Notes: a model not told the origin generated them from the sequence alone. DNA of 55,943 nt from Maricaulis sp. (GCA_002692855.1 NZMJ01000021.1:63426-119368); one strand, 5' to 3'. Positions 42,105-51,394 are shown, counted from the stretch's first letter. Program-made: numbers and translations.

Positions 42105-43280
42105 ATGATCCCGAGCCGCCGCGACATACTGGCTGGAGGAACCGGGCTGGTGCTGAGTGCGGGGTGTGCGGGTGCCGCCGACCGGCAAACGAAGCTCGAC
42201 CTCTGGGACAATGCAACGGGTCCGCACCTGCGTGGAGCCGTATTTTCGCAGCGGCGGGTCATTCCTTCGCTTGATGGCGGATTCCTGGGGCCGGGACCGA
42301 TAGGTTCGCCCATTTCAGATGGGGCTCTGCGGTCACTGGCGGCGGCAGGCGCCAATTTCGCGATGCTGTCACACGCCGGGATTTTCACAGAGGAACCACC
42401 TTACGAACTCGACGAGCCGGTTGCCGATTATCTCGATGACCTGGTGACACGCTGCGAAGCCGCGGGTCTTTTTACCGTCATCGGGTTTCGAAGCGGGCCG
42501 GGGCGATCCGAATTTTCGATCCAGCGCGACTCGGCCGGCGACTGGTTCCCCGCCGAGCTGGTCAATGAACGCCTCTGGCGCGAGGCCGAGGCGCATGACG
42601 GCTGGGCCGAGATGTGGCGGGAAACGGCACGACGCTATGCCCACCGGCCCGGAGTGGCCGGTTTCCTTTTGATGGTCGAACCGAACGCCAACCAAGCGGC
42701 ATTTCCGCCCGATGGTGAAATCTGGGAAGCGGACACGCTGCAAGCGCGGACCGCCGGAACGCACGGCGACTGGCCTGCGCTGGCGGCACGGCTGGCGCGC
42801 ACAATCCGCTCGGTGAATGCCGACATCCCGATCCTGATGAGCCCTGATGGCTATGCCAATGCGCGCTTTGCGGGGCAGCTCGACCTTGATGTCGTGCCGG
42901 GAACCGTGTTGGCGATCCACGACTACCATCCGCGCGCCTTCACACACGCCTGGGGCCCGATGTCGGCCGCGTCCTTCAGTCCCGCCGATGCCATCGTGAC
43001 GCCGCCCGACTATCCGCGCTGGATGCTGGGTGAATATGGCGTGCGGCGATGGGCGATTGGTGCCGAGGCCTATGTGCAGCAGCGTCTGGCCGGGCTGGAG
43101 CAGGCCGGGGCCAACTCATCCTATTTCCGGTGGGACAGTGGCTGGCGCACCTATGAAGCGTCGGAAAATGGCTGGAACCCGGTCTATGGCCGGGATCCCG
43201 ATGCCGATACACCTGCCGCTGACACGCCGATTGTCGATGCATTGTCCCGGGCCTGGTCCCGCAATGCGGTGCGGCCCTAG
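42105..43280 (+). CDS. Tat-type lipoprotein resembling GH5 cellulase, in the holdfast cluster
   Basis: The 391-residue product has a twin-arginine signal (SRRDILAG) ending in a lipobox LSAGC with Cys21. The remainder looks like a TIM-barrel GH5-type glycosidase: the acid/base candidate is Glu192 in FLLMVEPN (Val191 replaces the usual Asn), HDYHP at 272-276, and the nucleophile candidate Glu310 in WMLGEYGV. It would act in the periplasm or at the outer membrane on holdfast or cellulose-like glycan. Its stop shares CTAG with convergent hfsE. Confidence 0.75.
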   Translation: MIPSRRDILAGGTGLVLSAGCAGAADRQTKLDLWDNATGPHLRGAVFSQRRVIPSLDGGFLGPGPIGSPISDGALRSLAAAGANFAMLSHAGIFTEEPPYELDEPVADYLDDLVTRCEAAGLFTVIGFRSGPGRSEFSIQRDSAGDWFPAELVNERLWREAEAHDGWAEMWRETARRYAHRPGVAGFLLMVEPNANQAAFPPDGEIWEADTLQARTAGTHGDWPALAARLARTIRSVNADIPILMSPDGYANARFAGQLDLDVVPGTVLAIHDYHPRAFTHAWGPMSAASFSPADAIVTPPDYPRWMLGEYGVRRWAIGAEAYVQQRLAGLEQAGANSSYFRWDSGWRTYEASENGWNPVYGRDPDADTPAADTPIVDALSRAWSRNAVRP

Positions 43281-44779
43281 CGGATATTGATCTTGTCGCC
43301 GAGCAAGGCCGGCAGGGTGCGCAACATGATCCAGAGATCAAACCAAAGGCTGGCCCGGGCGATATAGGCCACATCCAGCTGCACGCGCTCGCGGGCTGCC
43401 TCCGGCGTGTGCAAGGGACCGCGCGACCCGTTGACCTGCGCCCAGCCGGTCAGGCCGGGCTTTGCCCGGTGACGGTGGGCATATTCCGCCACGAGATTGG
43501 AAGTGAGCGTCGCTCCGGTCTTCATGCCGGGTGCGTGCGGGCGCGGACCCACAAGCGACATCTCCCCCTTCAGCACGTTCCACAACTGGGGCAATTCATC
43601 GAGGCTGGTGGCGCGCAGAATGCGGCCGATACGGGTGACGCGCGGATCGTCGCGTTCGACCTGCCGGACGCCGGATTTTTCACCTTCGACGCTGTGACGC
43701 ATCGAGCGGAATTTCAGGACACCGATCGGCCGGCCATTGAAGCCTTCGCGTGTTTGACGAAACAGCACCGGGCCGGGCGAATCCAGGCGCACGAGAAGAG
43801 CGATGACCGCCATGACCGGCAGGGCCGCCACGAACATCAACGTGCCGATCACAAGGTCTTCGAGGCGCTTGATGATCAGCCAGTCGGGATTGGCCGGGCT
43901 TCCCGAAAGCTGGGCCGCCGGCGCATCGGCGACCGATTCCAGACTGACGTCCTCACCCGGATCGTTTTCAAAATCGAGCAGGAGCGCGATCGGCTGGGGC
44001 AAACGCTTCAAAGTGCGCAGCAGGTCGCGGACGCGGGCTACAGCGTCAGGCCGGACGGTGATCAGGATGCGGTCGACATCGTGCAGCTTTGCCCAGTTGG
44101 CGAGATCTGCCGTTGTTCCGAGATAGGGAATGCCCGACAACCGCGAAGGGCTGCGTGCCATACGGTCATCGAACACGCCCAGTACATTGACGGCTCGCGT
44201 CCGGCGATTGGCTTCAATCATCCGGCGCGCCGTTGGCGTTGCCCCGACAACCACGAGGTTGGCGGCAAGGCGGCCGGCCTTCGCCCACCGGCAGATTGCG
44301 AACGCGTAGATGATCTGAAGCGCCAGGAAGCAGGCCGCACCGACTGCCATCTGCAGGGCGGCCGGAGACATGAGGGCCGGGTCGAACACGCGCACATAGA
44401 CCAGCGTTGCCACCCCGGCGAGGCCCATCGCGATGACACCGCGGGCGATCCGGTCCCACGGAGGCGTCGTGGGCGAAATCGTGTAGAGCGCGTTGGCGTG
44501 CAGGGCCGTGATGGCGAATATCGAAAAGAGCGTAACGGGCCAGACCGATCGCGGATCAAAGGACAATGCCGCGAACACCAGGCAGACCGCTGCGCTGATG
44601 TCGATCAATTGGTAGACACGGGACAGGGTTGCCCTGTCGATACGATGAGCGGGGGCCGCCGTGCGTTCGCGAAGTCCCGCCAGGACCGCCGCGCTCATCG
44701 GACGCGATTCCGCCCGGAACTGATCGGACAGGTCATTGGCCGGGGCGTTTCGTCCAGCCTCTGATTTGCGCTTGCTCAT
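43277..44779 (-). CDS. hfsE: undecaprenyl-phosphate sugar phosphotransferase, HfsE/PssY-like
   Basis: This 500-residue inner-membrane protein starts holdfast synthesis by placing a sugar-1-phosphate on the lipid carrier. It has four or five N-terminal helices, a CoA-binding-like middle domain (LVVVGATPTARRMIEANRR) and the Bac_transf domain with SPGPVLFRQTREGFNGRP, LKFRSM and DELPQLWNVLKGEMSLVGPRP. ATG 44779 (MSKRKSEAG) is preferred; the longer frame starts with TTG. Redundant PssY/PssZ paralogues are common in this lineage. Confidence 0.88.
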   Translation of the reverse strand: MSKRKSEAGRNAPANDLSDQFRAESRPMSAAVLAGLRERTAAPAHRIDRATLSRVYQLIDISAAVCLVFAALSFDPRSVWPVTLFSIFAITALHANALYTISPTTPPWDRIARGVIAMGLAGVATLVYVRVFDPALMSPAALQMAVGAACFLALQIIYAFAICRWAKAGRLAANLVVVGATPTARRMIEANRRTRAVNVLGVFDDRMARSPSRLSGIPYLGTTADLANWAKLHDVDRILITVRPDAVARVRDLLRTLKRLPQPIALLLDFENDPGEDVSLESVADAPAAQLSGSPANPDWLIIKRLEDLVIGTLMFVAALPVMAVIALLVRLDSPGPVLFRQTREGFNGRPIGVLKFRSMRHSVEGEKSGVRQVERDDPRVTRIGRILRATSLDELPQLWNVLKGEMSLVGPRPHAPGMKTGATLTSNLVAEYAHRHRAKPGLTGWAQVNGSRGPLHTPEAARERVQLDVAYIARASLWFDLWIMLRTLPALLGDKINIR

Positions 44780-44865
44780 CTTGCCCACCGGTCTCATTCG
44801 AGCGGCAAGATTGTCAGAGCAACGCAAATATCCCGTTGCGAAACGTGGTTTTCGGGCGGTTAACG

Positions 44866-45966
44866 CTACTCGGCTGCGCCAGCGACGGCATGGACATAGG
44901 CCTTGCGCACGTCGAACTCACCGTCTGATTGTCCGGTGTCGAACTGCTTGGCAGCGGTTTCGTCGTCCTTGCCCAGTTGGTCAGGATCGAGATCGGCGAA
45001 ATGCATGACGCCCATGTCCTCGTAGCACTTGCGGACCTTCGGCCCCCAAAGGCCGATATCCTTGACGATCGGGACAATGCGCTGGAACAGCATCATGCGG
45101 TAAAGCTTGCTGATTTCCGAGTTTTCGGCCCACTCGACGCATTCCTGTTCGGGCATGTCGAGCGCCCGATAGACCTCGCGTGCGTCGGTCATCCGGCCGC
45201 GCATCAGCCAGCAGGCCTCGACCAGGAATTCCTCGCGCTCGGCGCGTTCGGCCTCGGTGAGCTGGGGGTAGTATTCGCGCAAGGTCAGGCGGCCGAAGGC
45301 GACATGGCGGGCCTCGTCTTCCATGACATAGGCATTGACCATGCGCGCCAGCGGGTTCTGCGCAATGTCGCGAATGGTGCCGAACGCGGCAAGGGCCAAT
45401 CCTTCGATCACCACCTGCATGGCGAGATAGGTCATGTCCCAGCGCGAGTCGCGCATCGCCTGGTTGACCAGCTCCTGCAACGGGCTGGTCATCGGGTAGG
45501 CGACGCCGAATTTCTCGAGCAGCTTCTTGTAAGCCTCGACGTGGCGGGCCTCGTCCATGACCTGCGTGGCCGCATAGAATTTCGAATCGAGATCAGGGAC
45601 CTGCGTCACGATCTTCGAGGCACAGAGCAGGGCGGCCTGCTCGCCTTGCAGGAATTGCGAGATATTCCAGGCTTGGGCATGGGTCGTCAGCTCGATCCGG
45701 TCCTTTTCGGACATCCGGTTCCAGATCGGCGAGCCATAGAGGCCGCCGGCTTCCGGCGGCAATTCCATCGGGTTCTCGGGGTCGAGTTCGAGCGACCAGT
45801 CGATGCGGTTGACCGCATCCCACTGCATGTCCTTACCCTTTTGATACAGATGCATCAGGGTGTCGCGGCCTTCGCCGAACTCCCAGTCGAAGACGGCATC
45901 ATATTCCTGGGGAACGCTCCAGGACGGGTCGATATCAGGCAGCGGATAAAGGTCGCGCAAGCTCAT
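44866..45966 (-). CDS. AurF/ferritin-like di-iron protein
   Basis: This 366-residue all-helical protein has the four-helix di-iron signature: Glu109 (LQGEQAALL), Glu139-x-x-His142 (MDEARHVEAY), Glu188 (VVIEGLALAA) and Glu218-x-x-His221 (EDEARHVAFG). It resembles p-aminobenzoate oxygenase AurF and related ferritin-like oxygenases, so it may activate O2 to oxidise an organic substrate. A 17-bp palindrome lies 41 bases upstream of ATG 45966. The substrate and its reductase are unknown. Confidence 0.85.
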   Translation of the reverse strand: MSLRDLYPLPDIDPSWSVPQEYDAVFDWEFGEGRDTLMHLYQKGKDMQWDAVNRIDWSLELDPENPMELPPEAGGLYGSPIWNRMSEKDRIELTTHAQAWNISQFLQGEQAALLCASKIVTQVPDLDSKFYAATQVMDEARHVEAYKKLLEKFGVAYPMTSPLQELVNQAMRDSRWDMTYLAMQVVIEGLALAAFGTIRDIAQNPLARMVNAYVMEDEARHVAFGRLTLREYYPQLTEAERAEREEFLVEACWLMRGRMTDAREVYRALDMPEQECVEWAENSEISKLYRMMLFQRIVPIVKDIGLWGPKVRKCYEDMGVMHFADLDPDQLGKDDETAAKQFDTGQSDGEFDVRKAYVHAVAGAAE

Positions 45967-46006
45967 CGGTCTCTCCCTTCGATGCGTCGGCGTTTCATTC
46001 GCAAAA

Positions 46007-46023
46007 AGTGAACGCCGTTCACT
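46007..46023. promoter_or_regulatory. palindromic operator AGTGAAC-GCC-GTTCACT
   Basis: A 17-bp inverted repeat with 7-bp arms in the promoter of the di-iron protein gene. The same core (GTGAAC-GCY-GTTCAC) recurs at 55223-55239 before the penicillin-acylase gene. The form is typical of TetR-family operators. It stands between the di-iron gene and the end of the sterol-desaturase-family gene, both on the minus strand. Confidence 0.75.
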
Positions 46024-46070
46024 ATCGCAGACTGATCGAAAATGCCGGGACGCGCAAGGGGCGGCGAAGC

Positions 46071-47027
46071 CTACTCGGCCGGCAATCCCGATGGCTCCTG
46101 CCGGGCTTCGTCTGCGGGCGTGCCATCCTCACCGGCGGATTGTTCGGCGAGCCACAACTTCTTGATCTTTCGTGATGTCAGGCGGCTACCGTCCGGTGAC
46201 CAGCCCGGCGGTGCGAAGATGTAACCGAGCGCGTCCTTCGGATTTCTGGCGGACGAGACGTCTTTCGCGATGCCCCACCATTCGTGAACTGAGATCCGCA
46301 GCGGGTTCCAGGTGCCGAGATTGCGCACGATGCCGTAGCGGCAGCGCTCCTCGTCCAGCTCCGGCTGAAAGGTGCCGAACATCTTGTCCCAGATGATGAA
46401 GACGCCCGCATAGTTGCGGTCGAGATAGCGCGGATTGGTGGCGTGGTGAACGCGGTGGTGCGACGGCGTGTTCATCACCCCTTCAAACCAGCGCGGCATC
46501 CGGGTGATCGCCTCGGTGTGGATCCAGAACTGGTAGATCAGGTTCAGTGATCCCACGAAGGCGATCATCACAGGCGGAAAGCCCAAAAGGACCAGCCAAG
46601 AGCCGAGCCACATGAATTTGAACGTGAAGGTGCTGAACCAGGGCTGCCGAAGGGCGGTGGTCAGATTGTAGTGCTGGGACGAGTGGTGGACGACATGGTC
46701 GGCCCAGAACCAGCGCACGGTATGGGCCCATCGGTGCGACCAGTAATAGGTGAAATCGTCGAGCAGGAAGGCCGCAATCCAGGCCCACCAGACATAGCCG
46801 ATGTCGAAGAGAGCGAACCGCTCAATGAAGGTCAGCCACGCCGCGGTTATTCCCGCAAACGCAACGCCGGCAACCGTGTTGCCCAGCCCCATGGCGAGGC
46901 TGGCGGCGCTGTCACGCGGTTCAAAGCGCGCCTTGCCGGTCGTGCGCGCGTAGACCATCTCGGCAATGATAAAGGCGACGAAAAAGGGGATGGCGATATA
47001 GATCGGTTCGATCAATTCGATGTCCAT
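46071..47027 (-). CDS. sterol desaturase / fatty acid hydroxylase family membrane protein
   Basis: The product, 318 residues, has four to five helices and the eight-histidine di-iron pattern: His98-x3-His102 (HRWAH), HVVHH at 111-115 and HHRVHH at 190-195. Members hydroxylate or desaturate sterols, fatty acids or carotenoids using O2. The tail of about 50 residues is hydrophilic. ATG 47027 overlaps the upstream gene's stop (TGATG). It probably acts on a lipid-like substrate; which one is unknown. Confidence 0.92.
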   Translation of the reverse strand: MDIELIEPIYIAIPFFVAFIIAEMVYARTTGKARFEPRDSAASLAMGLGNTVAGVAFAGITAAWLTFIERFALFDIGYVWWAWIAAFLLDDFTYYWSHRWAHTVRWFWADHVVHHSSQHYNLTTALRQPWFSTFTFKFMWLGSWLVLLGFPPVMIAFVGSLNLIYQFWIHTEAITRMPRWFEGVMNTPSHHRVHHATNPRYLDRNYAGVFIIWDKMFGTFQPELDEERCRYGIVRNLGTWNPLRISVHEWWGIAKDVSSARNPKDALGYIFAPPGWSPDGSRLTSRKIKKLWLAEQSAGEDGTPADEARQEPSGLPAE

Positions 47028-47446
47028 CAGACCGGATCCCCGTTCAACCGCGCGGCCCATTCGCGGGCCAACTCTTCGTCGCCCAGTGTGATGCGGGCGG
47101 CAGGAAAGGTGAAGTCCCTGAAGCGAACGACAATGGCGCTACCGTCCTCGATCCGGGTGCTGGCGACATGTCCCGGCTCGATCAGGCGCGACACATGGCC
47201 GGCGCCGCGCGCAGACAGGTAGCCGATGGACGGACCGTCTCTGGACTTTACCAGGGCGGACAATCCGTCAGACGACAGGGTTCGGACGTCTCCGGGTTCA
47301 AAGGTCAAAAGATCCTGCCGCAATATGCGCGCAGCCTCGTCTGCGGACTCGATACGCGACGGCGTCCAGCCGCCGATCCAGACATTGAAGGCGACGATTG
47401 CGGACACCGCGATGATTGACCCGACCAGGATGTAGAGTGTCGCCAA
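47027..47446 (-). CDS. membrane-anchored hypothetical protein
   Basis: The 139-residue product has one N-terminal helix (about 4-24), then a soluble domain of alternating strands with SIGYLSARGAGHVSR and SAIVVRFRDFTFPAARI, which could be a PH-like or barrel fold. It is coupled to the sterol-desaturase-family gene and separated from the TonB receptor by a terminator. No family is recognised. Confidence 0.75.
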   Translation of the reverse strand: MATLYILVGSIIAVSAIVAFNVWIGGWTPSRIESADEAARILRQDLLTFEPGDVRTLSSDGLSALVKSRDGPSIGYLSARGAGHVSRLIEPGHVASTRIEDGSAIVVRFRDFTFPAARITLGDEELAREWAARLNGDPV

Positions 47447-47466
47447 GGCGCGCCTCCAACGAAAGA

Positions 47467-47490
47467 GAGCGGAGGCTTGCGCCTCCGCTC
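47467..47490 (-). terminator. Rho-independent terminator of the TonB receptor gene
   Basis: GAGCGGAGGC (47467-47476), loop TTGC, GCCTCCGCTC (47481-47490): a perfect 10-bp GC-rich stem. On the minus strand it lies 27 bases after the receptor stop and is followed by TCTTTCGTT, a T-rich tract. Confidence 0.8.
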
Positions 47491-47517
47491 CCGATCTTAC
47501 CCGATATATGCGTGTGA

Positions 47518-49986
47518 CTAGCGGCGCAGGCGCAGCGTCACACCATAGGTGCGCGGATCGCCCGGATAGCCGTTCAGGCTGCCCGGCTGACCAACGGAGC
47601 TGAATTCACCGACGAGGTATTCCTCGTCCGCGAGGTTGCGGCCCCAGAACTGCAGGCCCCAGCTTTCGTCTTCGGCACCGAAGCCGAACGACGCGTTGAA
47701 CAGGGCAAAGCCTTCCTGGACCTTGCGCGGGTCGAGGTCGCCACCGAGGTTGCGGCCGCTGGTGTAGAAGACTTCACCGCGGACGAAACCGCCCCAGTCA
47801 TTGCCCAGCGGGAAGAACCAGGTCGCCGTAGAGGTGGCGGTGGTCTTCGCGGCACCGGCCAGACGGCGGCCGGTGAGGTCCTGGGTGCCGGCAATCAGGC
47901 ACTGGCTGGACTGGTTGAGATCGTCGCAAGGCGCGTTGGTGTAGCGCTCATACTCGGCGTCGAGCAGGTAGGTGACACCACCGGTCCACATGAAGGACTC
48001 GTTGGGACGCCACATCGACTCGATCTCGATGCCGCGGACAACCACTTCACCGGCGTTGTCGAGCACGAAGGCCGTGCCGTTGAAGTTGTTCGACTGGAAA
48101 TCCTCGAGGTTCTGGCTGAAGGCCGCGAAGTCGAGGCGCATCGTGTTGTCGAGGAGCGTGGTTTTCACGCCGATCTCGATATTGGTCGAGATTTCCGGAT
48201 CAAACTGCAGGGCGTTCGCGATGGCTGCCGTGGAGGAGACGTTGAAGCCGCCTGCCTTGTAGCCCGTCGAGTAGCTCGCATAGACGTTGAGGTTATCGGT
48301 CACGTCATAGGACAGGATGATGTTGCCGGACGTGTTGTCTTCCGAACGGGCCGAAGCATAGTCCGGAGCGGGCGGCGAGAACTGCAGCGCGGTCAGGCCG
48401 AGCAGCGGGTTTACAGCCGGATTGGTTGAACCCGCAGTCGCGATCGCCTGGGCCTGGGCGGCAGCAGCCGGGTTCGCGGCGATGTTCGCCGGGGTCGGCG
48501 GCAGGCCGGTCAGCTGGAAGAACGCCGCGGCAAAGATCTGCTGGAAGCCGATCTGGACGAAGTTCAACGCCGAGAACGGGTCGTTCACGTTGAGATCGGC
48601 ATCAACCGTCTTGTCTTCTTCGGTGTAGCGCAGACCCGCCGTGACCGTGAACCGGTCCGTAACGTGCCAGTCTGCCTGACCGAAGACCGACCAGCTTTGT
48701 GTGGTCAGGTCATAATCTTCCTGGCGACCCTGGCCCGCGGCCAGGAACAAGCCGGCAGGTGCGCCGAGACCGGTTTCCAGAGCGGTGATGGCGCCGCCCG
48801 AAACGAGGTCAGCGAACGGACGCAGGTCATTCCCGTAGCGGGTGATGTCCTGGTGCGTCATGTCCTGGTCGAAGAAATACAGGCCTGCGAGCCAGTCGAC
48901 GGTGTTGTCGCCGGTCGAGGTCAGGCGGAATTCCTGCGTAAAGGTGCCGTACTGGGTGTCCAGCGCCCGGGTGCGGGACAGGTCCACATCCGTGAAGTCG
49001 GCGTCGATCTCGTTGTCATCGCGGAAATAGCGATACGCCGTGATCGAGGTCAGCTGGAAGCCGTCAAAGTCGATATCGACCTGACCGGACAGACCGCGCG
49101 TGTCGATCTGGGTGTTGACCGGGGAATTGGTCGCGACCTGACGACGGAAGGGATCATCCGGCAGGACCGTGCCGCCAAGGATGGCAAGCGCACCGGCGTT
49201 CTGCGGCAGGTGGAAGGAGAAGGGTGCTGCGCAGCAATTCTCGTCAACGACGCCATAGTCGCCGATCAGGCGAACCGAGACGTTTTCGCCGAGATCCGCC
49301 GCGAACTGGGCGCGCATGCTCCAGCGGTCACGGTTGTTCAACGTTCCGCCGGTCGAGACGTTGTCGATGAAACCGTCACGCGTGTTGCGGTTGATGTCGA
49401 AACGAACCGCCGCATTCCCGTCCATGACGGGGCCGGTGACGGTGCCGCGGAAGATGCGGCCATTGTAGTTCGACACCGTGACTTCGCCGACAGCACCGAA
49501 TTCATATTCGGGCGCCTGGGTGATGAAGTGCACCACACCGGCCGGGGAGTTCTTGCCGAACAGGGTGGACTGCGGACCACGCAGGACTTCGACGCGCTCC
49601 AGCGACAGGAAGTCGTTGATCGCGGCGCCCTGGCGCGAGCGGTAAACGTTGTCGACGAAAACGGCGACGGACGGCTCGAGGCCGACATTGTCAGCCGACG
49701 TACCCAGGCCGCGAATGGCGAATTCGGTCACACCCGAACGTGAGAACTGCGCGACGCGCAGGGACGGAACGAGTTGCTGGAGATCGCGCACGTCGCGGAT
49801 CTGGCCGAGCGTCAGTTGTTCCTCGGCGACTGCGGAGACCGCAATCGGGGTTTCCTGCAGTGTTTGCTCGCGGCGCTGTGCGGTCACCGTGATGGTATCA
49901 ACCTGCGCGGCAGCGATGTCCGAAAGGACGAGGCTGGCGCCGAGCGCCGTGGATGCCATTGCGATGGCACGAATAGAAGACTTCAT
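47518..49986 (-). CDS. TonB-dependent receptor
   Basis: This is an 822-residue outer-membrane receptor. A signal peptide (MKSSIRAIAMASTALGASLV, cleavage near IAAAQ) and a TonB box-like DTITVTAQRR precede the plug domain (FAIRGLG, PSVAVFVDNVYRSR, VEVLRGPQSTLFGKN) and a 22-strand barrel ending in TYGVTLRLRR. It resembles the receptors of sphingomonads and Hyphomonadaceae that import non-siderophore organics. GGGGGAG precedes ATG 49986. It is divergent from the serine hydrolase gene, and its catabolic neighbours suggest uptake of their substrate. Confidence 0.95.
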   Translation of the reverse strand: MKSSIRAIAMASTALGASLVLSDIAAAQVDTITVTAQRREQTLQETPIAVSAVAEEQLTLGQIRDVRDLQQLVPSLRVAQFSRSGVTEFAIRGLGTSADNVGLEPSVAVFVDNVYRSRQGAAINDFLSLERVEVLRGPQSTLFGKNSPAGVVHFITQAPEYEFGAVGEVTVSNYNGRIFRGTVTGPVMDGNAAVRFDINRNTRDGFIDNVSTGGTLNNRDRWSMRAQFAADLGENVSVRLIGDYGVVDENCCAAPFSFHLPQNAGALAILGGTVLPDDPFRRQVATNSPVNTQIDTRGLSGQVDIDFDGFQLTSITAYRYFRDDNEIDADFTDVDLSRTRALDTQYGTFTQEFRLTSTGDNTVDWLAGLYFFDQDMTHQDITRYGNDLRPFADLVSGGAITALETGLGAPAGLFLAAGQGRQEDYDLTTQSWSVFGQADWHVTDRFTVTAGLRYTEEDKTVDADLNVNDPFSALNFVQIGFQQIFAAAFFQLTGLPPTPANIAANPAAAAQAQAIATAGSTNPAVNPLLGLTALQFSPPAPDYASARSEDNTSGNIILSYDVTDNLNVYASYSTGYKAGGFNVSSTAAIANALQFDPEISTNIEIGVKTTLLDNTMRLDFAAFSQNLEDFQSNNFNGTAFVLDNAGEVVVRGIEIESMWRPNESFMWTGGVTYLLDAEYERYTNAPCDDLNQSSQCLIAGTQDLTGRRLAGAAKTTATSTATWFFPLGNDWGGFVRGEVFYTSGRNLGGDLDPRKVQEGFALFNASFGFGAEDESWGLQFWGRNLADEEYLVGEFSSVGQPGSLNGYPGDPRTYGVTLRLRR

Positions 49987-50088
49987 GTCACTCCCCCTGA
50001 TGCACTCGGGATCCCGTCCGGTGCTTGGTTTATGGGTGCATAACACCATTCTTTGCGGCTGGTGTCAGTAGCGTATGCGCAACAGGCG

Positions 50089-50107
50089 GCAACGGAATAA
50101 CCGTTGC
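50089..50107. promoter_or_regulatory. palindrome GCAACGG-AATAA-CCGTTGC between divergent genes
   Basis: A 19-bp inverted repeat with perfect 7-bp arms lies in the 184-base region between the TonB receptor and the serine hydrolase. It is the best operator candidate for joint control of the two. It differs from the GTGAAC palindromes, so a second regulator is implied. Confidence 0.6.
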
Positions 50108-50170
50108 ACTTTGCCAGCGTTCGTCGTGACACTGGGAGGTCAACAAGTCGTAACCAGAACGGGGGAGAGC

Positions 50171-51394
50171 ATGCTGTTACGAATCCTGGGGGGGCTGATC
50201 CTGACCGGCGTGGTCGCTGTAACGGCCGGTGCAGCCTGGTTTTTCCGGCCCTGGTCAGACTATTCGCCTGCGGAAATCCAGCGCCTGTCCGACCCGGAGC
50301 GATTCCCGGAAACCTTCCAGACGATGGATGCGATTTTCCCGTACCGAACCATCGAAGCGACAGATCCCGAACCCTTTGAAGGGGCGTCCGCGCCGTTGAA
50401 TCCCGTCTATGTCTGGGGCGAAGAAGAACGCACGCTCGACCAGTATCTCGACGAGTCACGCTCGCTGGCGCTGGTGGTTCTGCATGATGGAGAGATCGTG
50501 CACGAGCAGTATCTGCGCGACGCCAATGCCGGGACCCGGCTGACGTCGTGGTCAGTGGCCAAGAGCTTTGTTGCGACGATGATCGCCATGGCTCTGGAGG
50601 AAGGCCTGATCGAGTCCCTCGACCAGCTTGCCGAGGAATTTGCGCCGCAATATGCCGGTTCCGACCTGGGGCAGACGAGCCTGCGACACCTGTTGATGAT
50701 GTCCGCCGGGGTGGATTTCAACGAGGATTACTCGGGACCGGACTCCGACATACGTCCGCTGTTCTTCAACACCTTCATCATGGGGCGCAGCGTCGACGAC
50801 CAGCTGATACGGATTGCTCGCGACCGCGATCCGGGGACGGACCTGCACTACACCAGCCCGAACACGCACGTGCTGGCAGCAGTGCTGCGCGGAATCTATG
50901 GCGAGAATCTCGCCACCATCACGCAGCAACAGATATGGACGCCGCTGCACATGGCGACTGACGCCTACTGGTCGCAGAATGTCGCAGGAGATCGCGCCGA
51001 GGCCATCGGATATTGCTGCCTGAATGCGACTGCACGAGACTATGCGCGCCTGGGCCAGTTCTACCTTCAGGACGGGGTGTGGGACGGGCAACGCCTGCTG
51101 CCTGAAGGCTGGGTGGAGATGGCGACCACGCCCAATGCCGCATTCCAGGTACCGAATGAAACCATTCCGCTTCGCGGCTACGGGCTGCACTGGTGGATGC
51201 CCGAAAATTTCGACCAGGAGTATTTCGCCGCAGGGGTCTACGGCCAGTATATCTGGGTGGATGAGCGCCGCGGTGTGGTGATTGCCCGACTTGCCGGGGA
51301 TGCAGACTGGGGTGCCCGCACGGGCGAGACACTCACCGTCATGCGCGCCATCGCCGAGGCTGTCGCTCCGCTCGCGGAGTCCGGCGATGAGTAA
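50171..51394 (+). CDS. serine hydrolase, beta-lactamase fold (NylB/EstB-like)
   Basis: The 407-residue product has an N-terminal membrane anchor or signal (residues 4-24) and a class C-like hydrolase domain. Ser128-x-x-Lys131 is in SWSVAKSF and the YxS motif in HYTSPN has Tyr227. LRHLLMMSAGVDFNEDY is typical of 6-aminohexanoate-dimer hydrolases and related esterases. It probably hydrolyses an amide or ester in the periplasm. GGGGGAG precedes ATG 50171. Its end overlaps the GMC gene by eight bases. Confidence 0.88.
   Translation: MLLRILGGLILTGVVAVTAGAAWFFRPWSDYSPAEIQRLSDPERFPETFQTMDAIFPYRTIEATDPEPFEGASAPLNPVYVWGEEERTLDQYLDESRSLALVVLHDGEIVHEQYLRDANAGTRLTSWSVAKSFVATMIAMALEEGLIESLDQLAEEFAPQYAGSDLGQTSLRHLLMMSAGVDFNEDYSGPDSDIRPLFFNTFIMGRSVDDQLIRIARDRDPGTDLHYTSPNTHVLAAVLRGIYGENLATITQQQIWTPLHMATDAYWSQNVAGDRAEAIGYCCLNATARDYARLGQFYLQDGVWDGQRLLPEGWVEMATTPNAAFQVPNETIPLRGYGLHWWMPENFDQEYFAAGVYGQYIWVDERRGVVIARLAGDADWGARTGETLTVMRAIAEAVAPLAESGDE

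Noticed and set aside
43409..44764. Plus-strand open frame of about 451 codons opposite hfsE
   Set aside because: Shadow frame rich in Arg, His and Gln; the minus-strand product has all motifs of a sugar phosphotransferase.
44816..44842. Possible terminator after the di-iron gene (GCAACG and CGTTGC arms)
   Set aside because: Six-bp arms with a nine-base loop and no T-run; not convincing.
48664..49743. Plus-strand open frame of about 359 codons inside the TonB receptor gene
   Set aside because: Antisense of a clear receptor gene; no ribosome binding site or domain.
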